DNA of 64,000 nt from Dreissena polymorpha (lineage: Eukaryota > Mollusca > Bivalvia > Myida > Dreissenidae). The stretch is taken from NCBI RefSeq assembly GCF_020536995.1, contig NC_068357.1, positions 59,876,123 through 59,940,122 of the forward strand, read 5' to 3'. The notes below the pieces were generated by a model. That model did no database searches. It was not told the DNA's origin and saw nothing but the letters and a program-made list of their open reading frames with translations. A program made the position numbers and the translations under genes. Below are positions 1 to 11,900 of the stretch, piece after piece; the stretch's first letter is position 1; each line of letters begins with the position of its first letter.

Positions 1-515
1 GCCACCAGGGGCGGGGCATTTTTCCTTATATGGCTATATATGGCTATAGAAAAACCTTGTTAACACTCTAGAGGCCACATTTATTGTCCAATCTTCATGA
101 AATTCGGTCAGAAGATTGGTCTCAATGATATCTTGGATGAGTTAGAAAATAATTATGTTTGCTTGAAAAAAATGGCTTCCAAGGGGCGAGGCATTTTTCC
201 TAATATGGCTATAGTAAAATCTTGTTAACACTCTATAGGCCACATTTACTTCCGATCTTCATGAAACTTGGTCAGAAAATTCATCCTGATAATATCTTGG
301 ACGAGTTCAAAAATGATGCCGGTTGGTTGAAAAACATGGCTGCCAGGGGGCGGGGCATTTTTCCTTAAATGGCTATAGTAAAACCTTGTTAACACTCTAG
401 AGGCCACATTTATTTTCCGATCTTCGTGAAACTTGGTCAGAAGATTTGTCCCAATAATATCTTTTTATCTCAGGTGAGCGACTTTGGGCCTTTCAGGCCC
501 TCTTGTTTCTTGTAA
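1..515 (+). repeat. Tandem-core repetitive element, 3' part
   Basis: Three diverged copies of a unit of about 170 bp, each containing a ggggcggggcatttttcc-type segment and a catgaaacttggtcagaag-type segment. It ends with gggcctttcaggccctcttg. Elements with tandem cores and a ctcttgtt end recur through the window. Lies in the KCC intron before exon 1. Confidence 0.7.
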
Positions 516-539
516 GTGTGTAATTATCTGGTAAAATTT

Positions 540-1000
540 CCCTTAAAAAGCCAACTCTGCATGGCTATATCTCAAGATATCAACATGAAACTTCATGGGT
601 GTATATATATGAATGAGGAGATTCTTTAAGTGCCATGCACATGAACCATAACCCAAAACTTTCTTAAATAAGAAATAAGCCCTTTGTTTTTGTGTATGAT
701 GTAACTTTTCAGGGCTATATCTCAGATATCATGCAAGACTTCAGTATGAAACTTCATGGGTGTATTGATGTCAATAAGGAGAAGTGGCGTGCACAAGAAC
801 TATAACCCTAGATTTTCTTAAATAAGAGTTATTGCTCTTTGTTGTTTTTGTATTTTGTAACTTTTCAGGGCTATATTTTCTATATTTTCATACGCTACAA
901 GATTCCAATATGCAACTGCATTTGTGTATAGATATTAATGTGGAGAATTAAAAGGCATAAAAACAATAACCCTACACTTAAATATTTTTTTAGGATTATA
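540..1000 (+). repeat. Three diverged ~155-bp tandem units
   Basis: Each unit contains a gggctatatctca-like segment followed by atgaaacttcatgggtgta. Copies start near 560, 711 and 868 and decay to the right. Intronic. Confidence 0.6.
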
Positions 1001-1436
1001 CAATATTCAAGGGATTTGCACCCATCAATAAACAAACTTTATTTGGCTGGGAATATCAATTAAACAATTTTGCTTGTTTTCTAAGAAATGCATTTAATTA
1101 AACAGAAAAGATTTTCTATTTGATAAACCATTTTCTTGGCTGCGAAAGACTTCCAAAAAAGAGAGGAAATGCGTGTTTTGAAAAATCCCACAGCAGAAAA
1201 ACAGGGACATATGGGATATATTGCCAAAAAAAATGAAAAAAATGGGGGAATTTTTTGGAATGTTGTAAAACAATTTAAAAATAAGAAATTTAAACATAGA
1301 ATTTAATGATAGATAATATAACAAAGAAATAAATATAAATTGGGTAAGGAAGATGTTGTTAAGAATGGTATAATGTGAATGAATGAACAATGTAGTATTT
1401 TTATGATCATATTGAACCATTTCACTTGTAACTGGT

Positions 1437-1675
1437 TAACCCTTTACCCTTTTATAAACGCACTTTGACACACTTTTAGTCCTTATCAAATGTATTTAAA
1501 TTTAAAATTGTCATTACTAGAATCAAGTTTTAAAGCTTCATTTCCATCCTTAAGATACTGATGAGCAGCAAACAGCATAAAACCTGAACAGACTGCGAGT
1601 TACTTGCAGGCTGTTCTGGTTTATGCTAGTTGCAAAAGCCATTTTCACTTTAATTCTGAGTGGGAAAGGGTTAAG
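1437..1675. mobile_element. MITE family B copy
   Basis: Ends are inverted: ttaaccctttaccc... and ...gtgggaaagggttaa. The core has gatgagcagcaaacagcata and a gctgttctggtttatgct arm. Same family at 13697, 22747 and 26279 (the last inverted). Non-autonomous DNA element. Confidence 0.75.
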
Positions 1676-1766
1676 CTTAATCCACCTTTTAAAGAAATAT
1701 CAGGGAATTTTCTTCAAAGTTCAATTGGCCACTATATGTTTTTTTTAGTGCAATGTATGGATTCAT

Positions 1767-2272
1767 TGACATGCTCAATTTATCTGCTTATATCATGACT
1801 GTCCAAACTCACATGTGAGATTTGAGCTGTGCTCTGAGAAAACGGGATTAAATGCATCTGTTTTAGTTGACATGCTCAATTTATCTGCTTATATCATGAC
1901 TGTCCAAACTCACATGTGAGATTTGAGCTGTGCTCTGTGAAAACGGGATTAAATGCATCTGTTTTAGTTGACATGCTCAATTCATCTGCTTATATCATGA
2001 CTGTCCAAACTCACATGTGAGATTTGAGCTGTGCTCTGTGAAAACGGGATTAAATGCATCTGTTTTAGTTGACATACTCAATTTATCTGCTTATATCATG
2101 ACTGTCCAAACTCACATGTGAGATTTGAGCTGTGATCTGAGAAAACGGGATTAAATGCATCTGTTTTAGTTGACATGCTCAATTTATCTGCTTATATCAT
2201 GACTGTCCAAACTCACATGTGAGATTTGAGCTGTGCTCTGTGAAAACGGGATTAAATGCATCTGTTTTAGTG
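1767..2272 (+). repeat. ~101-bp tandem array, five units
   Basis: Five near-identical units beginning ttgacatgctcaatttatct and containing ctgtgctctgtgaaaacggg and attaaatgcatctg. The second half of the unit is the left end of palindromic MITE family A. The array leads straight into the rest of that MITE. Confidence 0.85.
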
Positions 2273-2347
2273 TCGTCCCAGATTAGCCTTATGGCATTTT
2301 TTGTTTGAAGGAATGGAAATCCACTCTAGGATTTCTTCCCTGATTAG

Positions 2348-2826
2348 CCTGTGCAGACTGCACATTACTGCACATTCACATGCATTAAGCCCTGTTTTTG
2401 CCTGTGCAGACTGCACATTACTGCACATTCACATGCATTAAGCCCTGTTTTTGCCTGTGCAGACTGCACATTACTGCACATTCACATGCATTAAGCCCTG
2501 TTTTTGCCTGTGCAGACTGCACATTACTGCACATTCACATGCATTAAGCCCTGTTTTTGCCTGTGCAGACTGCACATTACTGCACATTCACATGCATTAA
2601 GCCCTGTTTTTGCCTGTGCAGACTGCACATTACTGCACATTCACATGCATTAAGCCCTGTTTTTGCCTGTGCAAACTGCACATTACTGCACATTCACATG
2701 CATTAAGCCCTGTTTTTGCCTGTGCAGACTGCACATTACTGCACATTCACATGCATTAAGCCCTGTTTTTGCCTGTGCAGACTGCACATTACTGCACATT
2801 CACATGCATTAAGCCCTGTTTTTGTA
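2348..2826 (+). repeat. 53-bp tandem array, nine units
   Basis: Unit starts cctgtgcagactgcacatta and ends aagccctgtttttg. Nine units with almost no divergence. The unit is the right arm and end of the same MITE A copy whose left end is expanded at 1767-2272. Confidence 0.9.
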
Positions 2827-2895
2827 CAGAGTAGGGCTCATATCTTTCCTTGGTTGGAGGCGCACACTAATGTAACGTTCTCGTTGTACCGGCAG

Positions 2896-2994
2896 GTATA
2901 ATGGCTGGCTCAAACCGATCTGGAGACCTTGAGGACGCTCAGCGCTCCATTCCCATAGGTACAATAAGTGCTGTCGTGACAACCAGTATAGTCT
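2896..2994 (+). CDS. kcc: KCC exon 1 (first in window)
   Basis: Reads (G)[21 protein letters not shown] and into TM7. Acceptor ggcag, entering with two bases of a Gly codon; leaves after one base of Tyr. The donor is gtatccttga, a match to the U12-type 5' splice site. Confidence 0.95.
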
Positions 2995-5900
2995 GTATCC
3001 TTGACAACCAGTTTAACATAGATAAACTCAGTGTTTAATTCGAGTTATACACACATTTTTCGGAAGGGGATAGTTGTAATGTTAAAAATTGTGAAAAAAG
3101 ATTTTTCCAATCATTTTTGGAGTAAATGCTTTGATTATTTAAGAAGATAATTATTGTAGTCTCTAAAACATGGATTTATGAAGAAACTATATTTTAGTTG
3201 ATTGTGACAAATTTGTTGTTGAAATAAAAAATTCTTTGTTAGAAGTATGAGCTTAAGATTGGTGCATAACTGTTAACCTTGCTTATTTGAGTCCATGATG
3301 CAACATTTATTGGAAAACTGGAGCTTAATATTGTAAAAGGAGTAAAGCATTTCTTTAAATTCTTCTACAAACTGTATGCATGTAGGACTTATAGGCCTTA
3401 ACAATATCACCAGATATGAGTTGTGCGCTTTTTTTGGCTGGAACTGTCGAAGGTGATCTACTGCGTGACAAGTAGGTGACTGTTCATTTCATATGCGCGC
3501 TGTTGTAGAATAGAGCCTTGTTATAGGAAAACTGGGGTTCTTATGTGTTTTAAGTGTTGTCCCAGATTTTTCCTGTGCGGACCCAGATTTTTCCTGTGCG
3601 GTCTCAGATCTTTCCTCTGCGGACCCAGATTTTCCCTGTGTGGTCCCAGATTTTCCCGGTGCGGTCCCAGATTTTCCCTGTGCAGACCCAGATTTTCCCT
3701 GTGCGGTCCCAGATCTTTCCTGTGCGGACCCAGATTTTCCCTGTGCGGTCCCAGATTTTCCCTGTACGGTCCCATATTTTCCCTGTGCAGTCCCAGATTT
3801 TTCCTGTGCCGTCCCAGATTTTCCCTGTGCGGTCCCAGATCTTTCCTGTGTGGACCCAGATTTTCCCTGTGCAGTCCCAGATTTTTCCTGTGCGGTCCCA
3901 GATCTTTCCTGTGTGAACCCAGATTTTCCCTGTGCGGTCCCAGATCTTTCCTGTGCGTACCTAGATTTTCCCTGTGCGGTCCCAGATCTTTCCTGTGCGG
4001 ACTACACATGGAAGAATCACGGACAAAACCTTCCGCTTTTTATGTCCCCCACTATAGTAGTGGGGGACATATTGTTTTTGCCCTGTCTGTTGGTTGGTTG
4101 GTTGGTCTGTCTGTCTGTCTGTCTGTCTGTTTGCGCCAACTTTAACATTTGCAATAACTTTTGCAATATTGAAGATAGCAACTTGATATTTGGCATGCAT
4201 ATGTATCTCATGGAGCTGCACATTTTGAGTGGTGAAAGCTCAAGGTCAAGGTCATCCTTCATGGTCAAAGGTCAAATATATGGGTCAAAATCGCTAATTT
4301 AATGTACACTTTTGCAGTATTTCAATATTCAAGATAGCAACTTGATATTTGGCATGCATGTGAATCTCATGGAGCTGCACATTTTGAGTGGTGAAAGGTC
4401 AAGGTCAAGGTCATTCTTCAAGGTCAGAGGTCAAATATATGTGGCCAAAATCGCTCATTTTATGAGTTCTTTTGCAATATTGAAGATAGCAACTTGATAC
4501 ATGTATTTGGCATGCATGTGTATCTAATGGAGCTGCACATTTTGAGTGGTGAAAGGTCAAAGTCAATGTCATTCTTCAAGGTCAGAGGTCAAATATATGT
4601 GGCCCAAATCGCTTATTTTATGAATACTTTTGCAATATTGAAGATAGCAACTTGATATTTGGCATGCATGTGTATCTCATGGAGCTGCACATTTTGAGTG
4701 GTGAAAGGTCAAGGTCATCCTTCAAGGTCAAATATATGGGTCAAAATTGCTCATGTAATGTCACTTCTGCAATATTGAAGCTAGCAATTTTATATTTGAA
4801 ATGCATGTGTATCTCATGGAGCTGCACATTTTGAGTGGTGAAGGGTCAAGGTCAAGGTCATCCTACAAGGTCAAACGTCATATAGGGGGACATTGTGTTT
4901 CACAAACGCATCTTGTTTAGTATTTTTTTATTAAACAGAGTTTCTTGTAAACAAAACTCCAGTCTAGACAGTCAATGTAGTCCCTGATTAGCATGTGTTT
5001 ACTGCACAGGCAGATCTGTTACGACACTTTAGACACATGCATCAAGACCAGTTTTCAGAGAACCCATTTATGGCTAGTGGACTCTCCCATCCTTCTAAAT
5101 TGGATCAATTTATTACCAAAATTAGGGATGTCTAGTATATTTATTTCTATATTTAGAATTTTTCTTTCAGAAATTCCTTTAAGCAAACAGCGCAGACCCA
5201 GATGAGACGCCGCATCATGCGACGTCTCATCTGGGTCTAGGCTGTTTGCCAAGGTCTTTGTTCTAGACGCTAGGCATAAATGGGTTAATCTAAGGTCAAA
5301 CTGTTGAAATGGAGTCTGCCTTGGGACGTGGTCATAGTGAGTTCAGTCCCTTTGCAGTCAGGGGTTTAACAGTCTGTTTCCTTAGACACGGTGTACGGGT
5401 TCTTTTCTGGCAACAAACTGGAAAGTGTTTCAACAAGGATATTGCTTTTGGATTCAAATGATAAAAAATTAATTGGTTTAACATAAAAAGATTTCAAGGT
5501 CTTTTGAAGATCTCAATAAAATATTCTAGAAGAATTCTATTACTTAGAGAAGTTAAAATGTTGTGCCCATGTTTTATTTATGCCCCCCTTCGAAGAAGAG
5601 GGGTGTATTGTTTTGCTGTATGTCGGTCTGTCAGTAGACCAGTTTGTTTCCGATCAATAACTTGTGAACGGATTTACCAATTGGCTTGATAGTTCCTGTG
5701 TGCATTGGCCTTTGCCAGTAGATGACACTAGGGGTCACTAGGTCAAAGGTCAGAGTCACTGTCACACTAAGAGTGAAAATTGTTTCGGATCAAAAACTTT
5801 GGAATGGAGGTTCTGATTGGCTTGATACTTCCCATGTGCATTAATTTTGCATTTAATAACTTGTGAACTGATTTACTGATTGGCTTGATTGTTCCCATAT

Positions 5901-8900
5901 GCATTGGCCTTTGCCAGTAGATGACCCCTATTGAAATTGATGTCACTATGTAAAATGTTAAGGTCACTGTCACACTAAGTGTGAAATCTTTTCTGATCAA
6001 TAACTCGTCAACTGATTCAAAGATCGGCGTGATACTTCCAATGTGACTTGGCCTTGGACAGTAGATGACCCCTACTGCAATTGCTGTTACTAGGTGAAAT
6101 GTCAAGGTCACTGTTACAATAAGTGTGAAAATCGTTTCCCATCAATAACTTGTCAAGGAATTGACCAATTGGCTTGATACTTCACATTGGCCTTGAACAG
6201 TAGATGATTCCTATTGAAATTGGCCCTGGGGGGGGGGGGGGGGGAATATGTCTCCGACCACAGAGCTCTTGTTAGTATATGATTTCTGTTATATACAATC
6301 TTATTTGTTAATATAAATGAATATGAGCAGCGCTCTGATAAAGCAAGGCTGGATGCATGTGCCTAAAGTGTAGACACTTTCCTCTCCTTTGGTATTTTTT
6401 TAACAAAAAAAACAGTCAAGTCAGAAAGTATTGCCCCGTATTAGTCTGTGGGAACTGTACAGACTAATCTGGGACATAGCTTTAGGCACATGCATTAAGC
6501 TGGTTATGCCAGAGTGAGGTATATTTTAATGAACGTTATCAGACTGTCCTGTTATGATGACCAATATTCTTACACACTCTGTTCACAGGCTAGGGGTGAG
6601 TATTGAAGGAGGTCTAGTGGTGGCCTTCCTTGCTTGGCCCACTCGCTGGGTCATCCTCATTGGTTCCTTCCTGTCTACAATCGGAGCTGGACTACAGTCA
6701 CTCACAGGTAAAGCTTGAATGTGAACATTCAATTACCCTATACCACTCAGATACCCACTTTGAGGCATGTGTAGTCCCTTAGAAAATCACATGTGCTATC
6801 ATTTTGTCTACTCTTCTACAGGTGCTATCATTTTGTCTACTCCTCTACAGGTGCTATCATTTTGTCTACTCCTCTACAAGTGCTATCATTTTGTCTACTC
6901 CTCTACAGGTGCTATCATTTTGTCTACTCCTCTACAGGTGCTATCATTTTGTCTACTCCTCTACAGGTGCTATCATTTTGTATACTACAGGTGCTATCAT
7001 TTTGTCTACTCCTCTACAAGAGCTATCATTCTGTCTACACCTACAGGTGCTATCATATTGTCTAATCCTCTACAGGTGCTTTCATTTTGTCTACTCCTCT
7101 ACAAGTGCTATCATTTTGTCCACTCATCTACAAGTGCTATCATTTTGTCTACTCCTCTATAGGTGCTATCATTTTGTCTACTCCTCTACAGGTGCTATCA
7201 TTTTGTATACTACAGGTGCTATCATTTTGTCTACTCCTCTACAAGAGCTATCATTCTGTCTACACCTACAGGTGCTATCATTTGTCTACTCCTCTACAGG
7301 TGCTATCATTTTGTCTTCTCCTCTACAGGTGCTATCATTTTGTCTACTCCTCTACAGGTAGCCAATCATATTGTCTAATCCTCTACAGGTGCTTTCATTT
7401 TGTCTACTCCTCTACAAGTGCTATCATTTTGTCTACTCATCTACAAGTGCTATCATTTTGTCTACTCCTCTATAGGTGCTATCATTTTGTCTACTCCTCT
7501 ACAGGTGCTATCATTTTGTCTACTCCTCTACAAGTGCTATCATTTTGTCTACTCATCTACAAGTGCTATCATTTTGTCTACTCCTCTACAGGTGCTATCA
7601 TTTTGTCTACTATTCTAGAAGTGCTATCATTTTGTCTACTCCTCTACAGGTGCTATCATATTGTCTACTCCTATACAGGTAGCTATCATATTGTCTACTC
7701 CTCTACAAGAGCTATCATTTTGTCTACTATTACAGGTGCTATCATTTTGTCTAATCCTCTACAGGTGCTATCATTTTGTCTACTCCTCTACAGTTGCTAT
7801 CATTTTGTCTACTCCTCTATATGTGCTATCATTTTGTCTACTCCTCTATAGGTGCTATCATTTTGGCTACTCCTCTACAGGTGCTATCATTTTGTCTACT
7901 CCTACAGGTGCTATCATTTTGTCTACTCCTCTACAAGTGCTATCATTTTGTCTACGCCTCTACAGTTGCAATCATTTTGTCTACTCCTCTACAGGTGCAA
8001 TCATTTTGTCTACTAATGTACAGATGCTTTCATTTTGTCTACTCCTCTACAGGTGCTATCATGTTGTCTACTCCTCTACAGGTGCTATCAGTTTGTCTAC
8101 TCCTCTACAAGTGCTATCATTTTGTCTACTCCTCTACAGGTGCTATCATTTTGTCTACTCCTGTACAGGTGCAATCATTTTGTCTACTAATGTACAGGTG
8201 CTATCAATTTGTCTACTCCTCTACAGGTGCTATCATTTTGTCTACTCCTCTACAGGTGCAATCATTTTGTCTACGCCTCTACAGGTGCTATCATTTTGTC
8301 TACTAATGTACAGGTGCTATCATTTGTCTACTCCTCTACAGGTGCTATCATTTTGTATGCTCCTCTACATTTGCTATCATTTTGTCTTCTCTTCTACAGG
8401 TACTATCATTTTGTCTACTCCTCTACAAGTGCTATCATTTTGTCTACTCCTCTACAAGTGCTATCATTTTGTCTACTCCTGTACAGGTGCCCCCCGCCTC
8501 CTACAGGTGCAATCATTTTGTCTACGCCTCTACAGTTGCAATCATTTTGTCTACTCCTCTACAGGTGCTATCATTTTGTCTTCTCCTCTACAGGTGTTAT
8601 CATTTTGTCTACGCCTCTACAGGTGCTTTCATTTTGTCTAATTCTCTACAGGTGCTTTCATTTTGTCTACTCCTCTACAAGTGCTATCATTTTGTCTACT
8701 CCTCTACAAGTGCTATCATTTTGTCTACTCCTCTATAGGTGCTATCATTTTGTCTACTCCTCTACAGGTGCTATCATTTTGTCTACTCCTCTACAAGTGC
8801 TATCATTTTGTCTACTCCTCTACAAGTGCTATCATTTTGTCTGCTCCTCTACAAGTGCTATCATTTTGTCTACTCTTCTACAGGTGCCCCCCGCCTCCTA

Positions 8901-11900
8901 CAGGCCATTGCCATGGATGGCACGATACCCATCCTAAAGGTCTTCTCAGTGACCACGAAGCGTGGTGAACCCTTCCGCGCCCTGCTGCTCACACTCGCCA
9001 TCAGTGAGATTGGTATCCTGGTGGCCAACCTTGACCTTGTAGCCCCTGTCATCACCATGTAAGCATTGTTCTGGGAAAACTAGGCTTAATACATCAAATA
9101 AAGACAAACCAATAAACTCATCAAATAAAAACACACCAACCAATAAACTATCCAAACAGACAGCAGCTCATTAATATTTGGGGGCCGGACACATGGTTCT
9201 TAAAACAACTGAGATTGTTCTGGAAAAACTGGTGCTCTTAAGTGTTGTCCCAGATTAGCAGTCCACACAGGATAGTCAAGGACGACACCTTCTGCCTAGA
9301 CTTGATTATCATTAAGAAGAGACTTTTTGAACAAAGAATTTTTATTCAAGCAGAAAATGTCCTCTCTGTGCAGTCTGCACATGCTAATCTTGGACGACAC
9401 TTTACGCACATGAATATAGCCTGTTTTTGGCAAAACGAGGCTTAATTGTGCGAAGAATGATGTACCCCGGCCCCCACACTTTGATGAGCTGCTGTTTGCT
9501 TTTTGGTTGGGCAGTTAATTAATTGATTGGTGTGTCTTTATTTCATGTCTGGGCCATAAGGTGGGACAATTAGGAAATAAATTGGCAATGTCATGACCAT
9601 GTCCGCTTCTGGAAAGAGAATCGTTTGAGAGAAATAATTAAATGAGCCGTGCTCTGTGAAAAGGGGGTTTAATGCATATGTGTAAAGAGTCATCCCAGAT
9701 CAGCCTGTGCAGGCTAATCAGGGACGACATGTTCCGCCTATACTGGCTTTTTGCTAAGAAGAGACTTTCTTTGAAAAGAAAATATTATAAAAGTGTTAAG
9801 TGTCGTCCCTGATCATCTTGTGCGGACTGCACAGACTAATCTGGGACAACACTTAACGCTTATGCCTTAAACCCACTTTTCACAGAGCAGGACCCAAATA
9901 TTTTGCTAACTGCTTGTTTAATATTTCTCCTCCTTTCAGCTGATTTCCTTTCTTTCAATGAGAGATAAGTGAAAAAAAGTAACATTTTGCACCTATTTTG
10001 ATGGGTATTTGTTAGAGGAAACCTATTAGGGGATATGATTTGTTTTTTTCGTAACTTGGTGTGTTTCCAAAATCACACCTATGACAAGTAACTTTTCTTT
10101 TTCAAAATTATCTATTGAAGCTTCTGAAATGTCTTGCCTGAAAATATTCGAAAGACAAAAACTAATAGCATCAAAAACACAGTGCCATCATTTGGGTCTG
10201 GAAGAAGGTTCATCTGTGGAATAGATACATTTGAAACATCAATTTATCGTTTGACCTACTGATTACAATGATAGTTGTTATATTTAAGGTAAATAATAAA
10301 AAATGCCTTTCCATTGATGTATTTGTTATGAATTTTTATTCTTTGTTCTCCAGGTTTTTCTTGATGTGTTACGGCTTTGTGAACATGGCGTGTGCCCTGC
10401 AGACCCTGGTGAGAACCCCTAGCTGGAGGCCACGCTTTCGCTTCTACCACTGGTAGGCTTGGCAGTAAAATATGCAATCTTATACAATTCTTATTGCATG
10501 TGCCTAAAGTGTCCTCCCAGATAAGCGTGTGTAGTCCACACAGGCAAATCTGGGAGGACACTTTCCGCCTAGACTGGATTTTCTTTTAGCTTATAAGAGA
10601 CTTCCTTTCAACGAACAATTCCATAAAAGCAGTGTTGTTCCTGATTTGCCTGTAGGGACTGCCCATAAAAGCAGTGTTGTTCCTGATTTGCCTGTAGGGA
10701 CTGCCCATAAAAGCAGTGTTGTTCCTGATTTGCCTGTAGGGACTGCCCATAAAAGCAGTGTTGTTCCTGATTTGCCTGTAGGGACTGCACATAAAATCAG
10801 TGTTGTTCCTGATTTGCCTGTAGGGACTGCACATAAAAGCAGTGTTGTTCCTGATTTGCCTGTAGGGACTGCCCATAAAAGCAGTGTTGTTCCTGATTTG
10901 CCTGTAGAGACTGCACATAAAAGCAGTGTTGTTCCTGATTTGCCTGTAGGGACTGCACATAAAAGCAGTGTTGTTCCTGATTTGCCTGTAGGGACTGCAC
11001 ATAAAAGCAGTGTTGTTCCTGATTTGCCTGTAGGGACTGCACATAAAAGCAGTGTTGTTCCTGATTTGCCTGTAGGGACTGCCCATAAAAGCAGTGTTGT
11101 TCCTGATTTGCCTGTAGGGACTGCCCATAAAAGCAGTGTTGTTCCTGATTTGCCTGTAGGGACTGCCCATAAAAGCAGTGTTGTTCCTGATTTGCCTGTA
11201 GGGACTGCACATAAAAGCAGTGTTGTTCCTGATTTGCCTGTAGGGACTGCCCATAAAAGCAGTGTTGTTCCTGATTTGCCTGTAGGGACTGCCCATAAAA
11301 GCAGTGTTGTTCCTGATTTGCCTGTAGGGACTGCCCATAAAAGCAGTGTTGTTCCTGATTTGCCTGTAGGGACTGCACATAAAAGCAGTGTTGTTCCTGA
11401 TTTGCCTGTAGGGACTGCACATAAAATCAGTGTTGTTCCTGATTTGCCTGTAGGGACTGCCCATAAAAGCAGTGTTGTTCCTGATTTGCCTGTAGGGACT
11501 GCACATAAAAGCAGTGTTGTTCCTGATTTGCCTGTAGGGACTGCCCATAAAAGCAGTGTTGTTCCTGATTTGCCTGTAGGGACTGCCCATAAAAGCAGTG
11601 TTGTTCCTGATTTGCCTGTAGGGACTGCACATAAAAGCAGTGTTGTTCCTGATTTGCCTGTAGGGACTGCACATAAAAGCAGTGTTGTTCCTGATTTGCC
11701 TGTAGGGACTGCACATAAAATCAGTGTTGTTCCTGATTTGCCTGTAGGGACTGCACATAAAAGCAGTGTTGTTCCTGATTTGCCTGTAGGGACTGCACAT
11801 AAAAGCAGTGTTGTTCTTGATTTGCCTGTAGGGACTGCACATAAAAGCAGTGTTGTTCCTGATTTGCCTGTAGGGACTGCACATAAAATCAGTGTTGTTC

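Noticed and set aside
3521-4302. Open frames on both strands with seven-residue repeats
   Set aside because: A 21-bp MITE-derived array read in several frames.
6767-8968. Many overlapping open frames with repeated [10 protein letters not shown]-like peptides
   Set aside because: Products of the 29-bp acceptor array. Only 8884-9058 is coding, supported by the KCC match.
8870-9155. Minus-strand open frames over KCC exon 4
   Set aside because: Shadows of the plus-strand exon, which has splice sites and strong homology.
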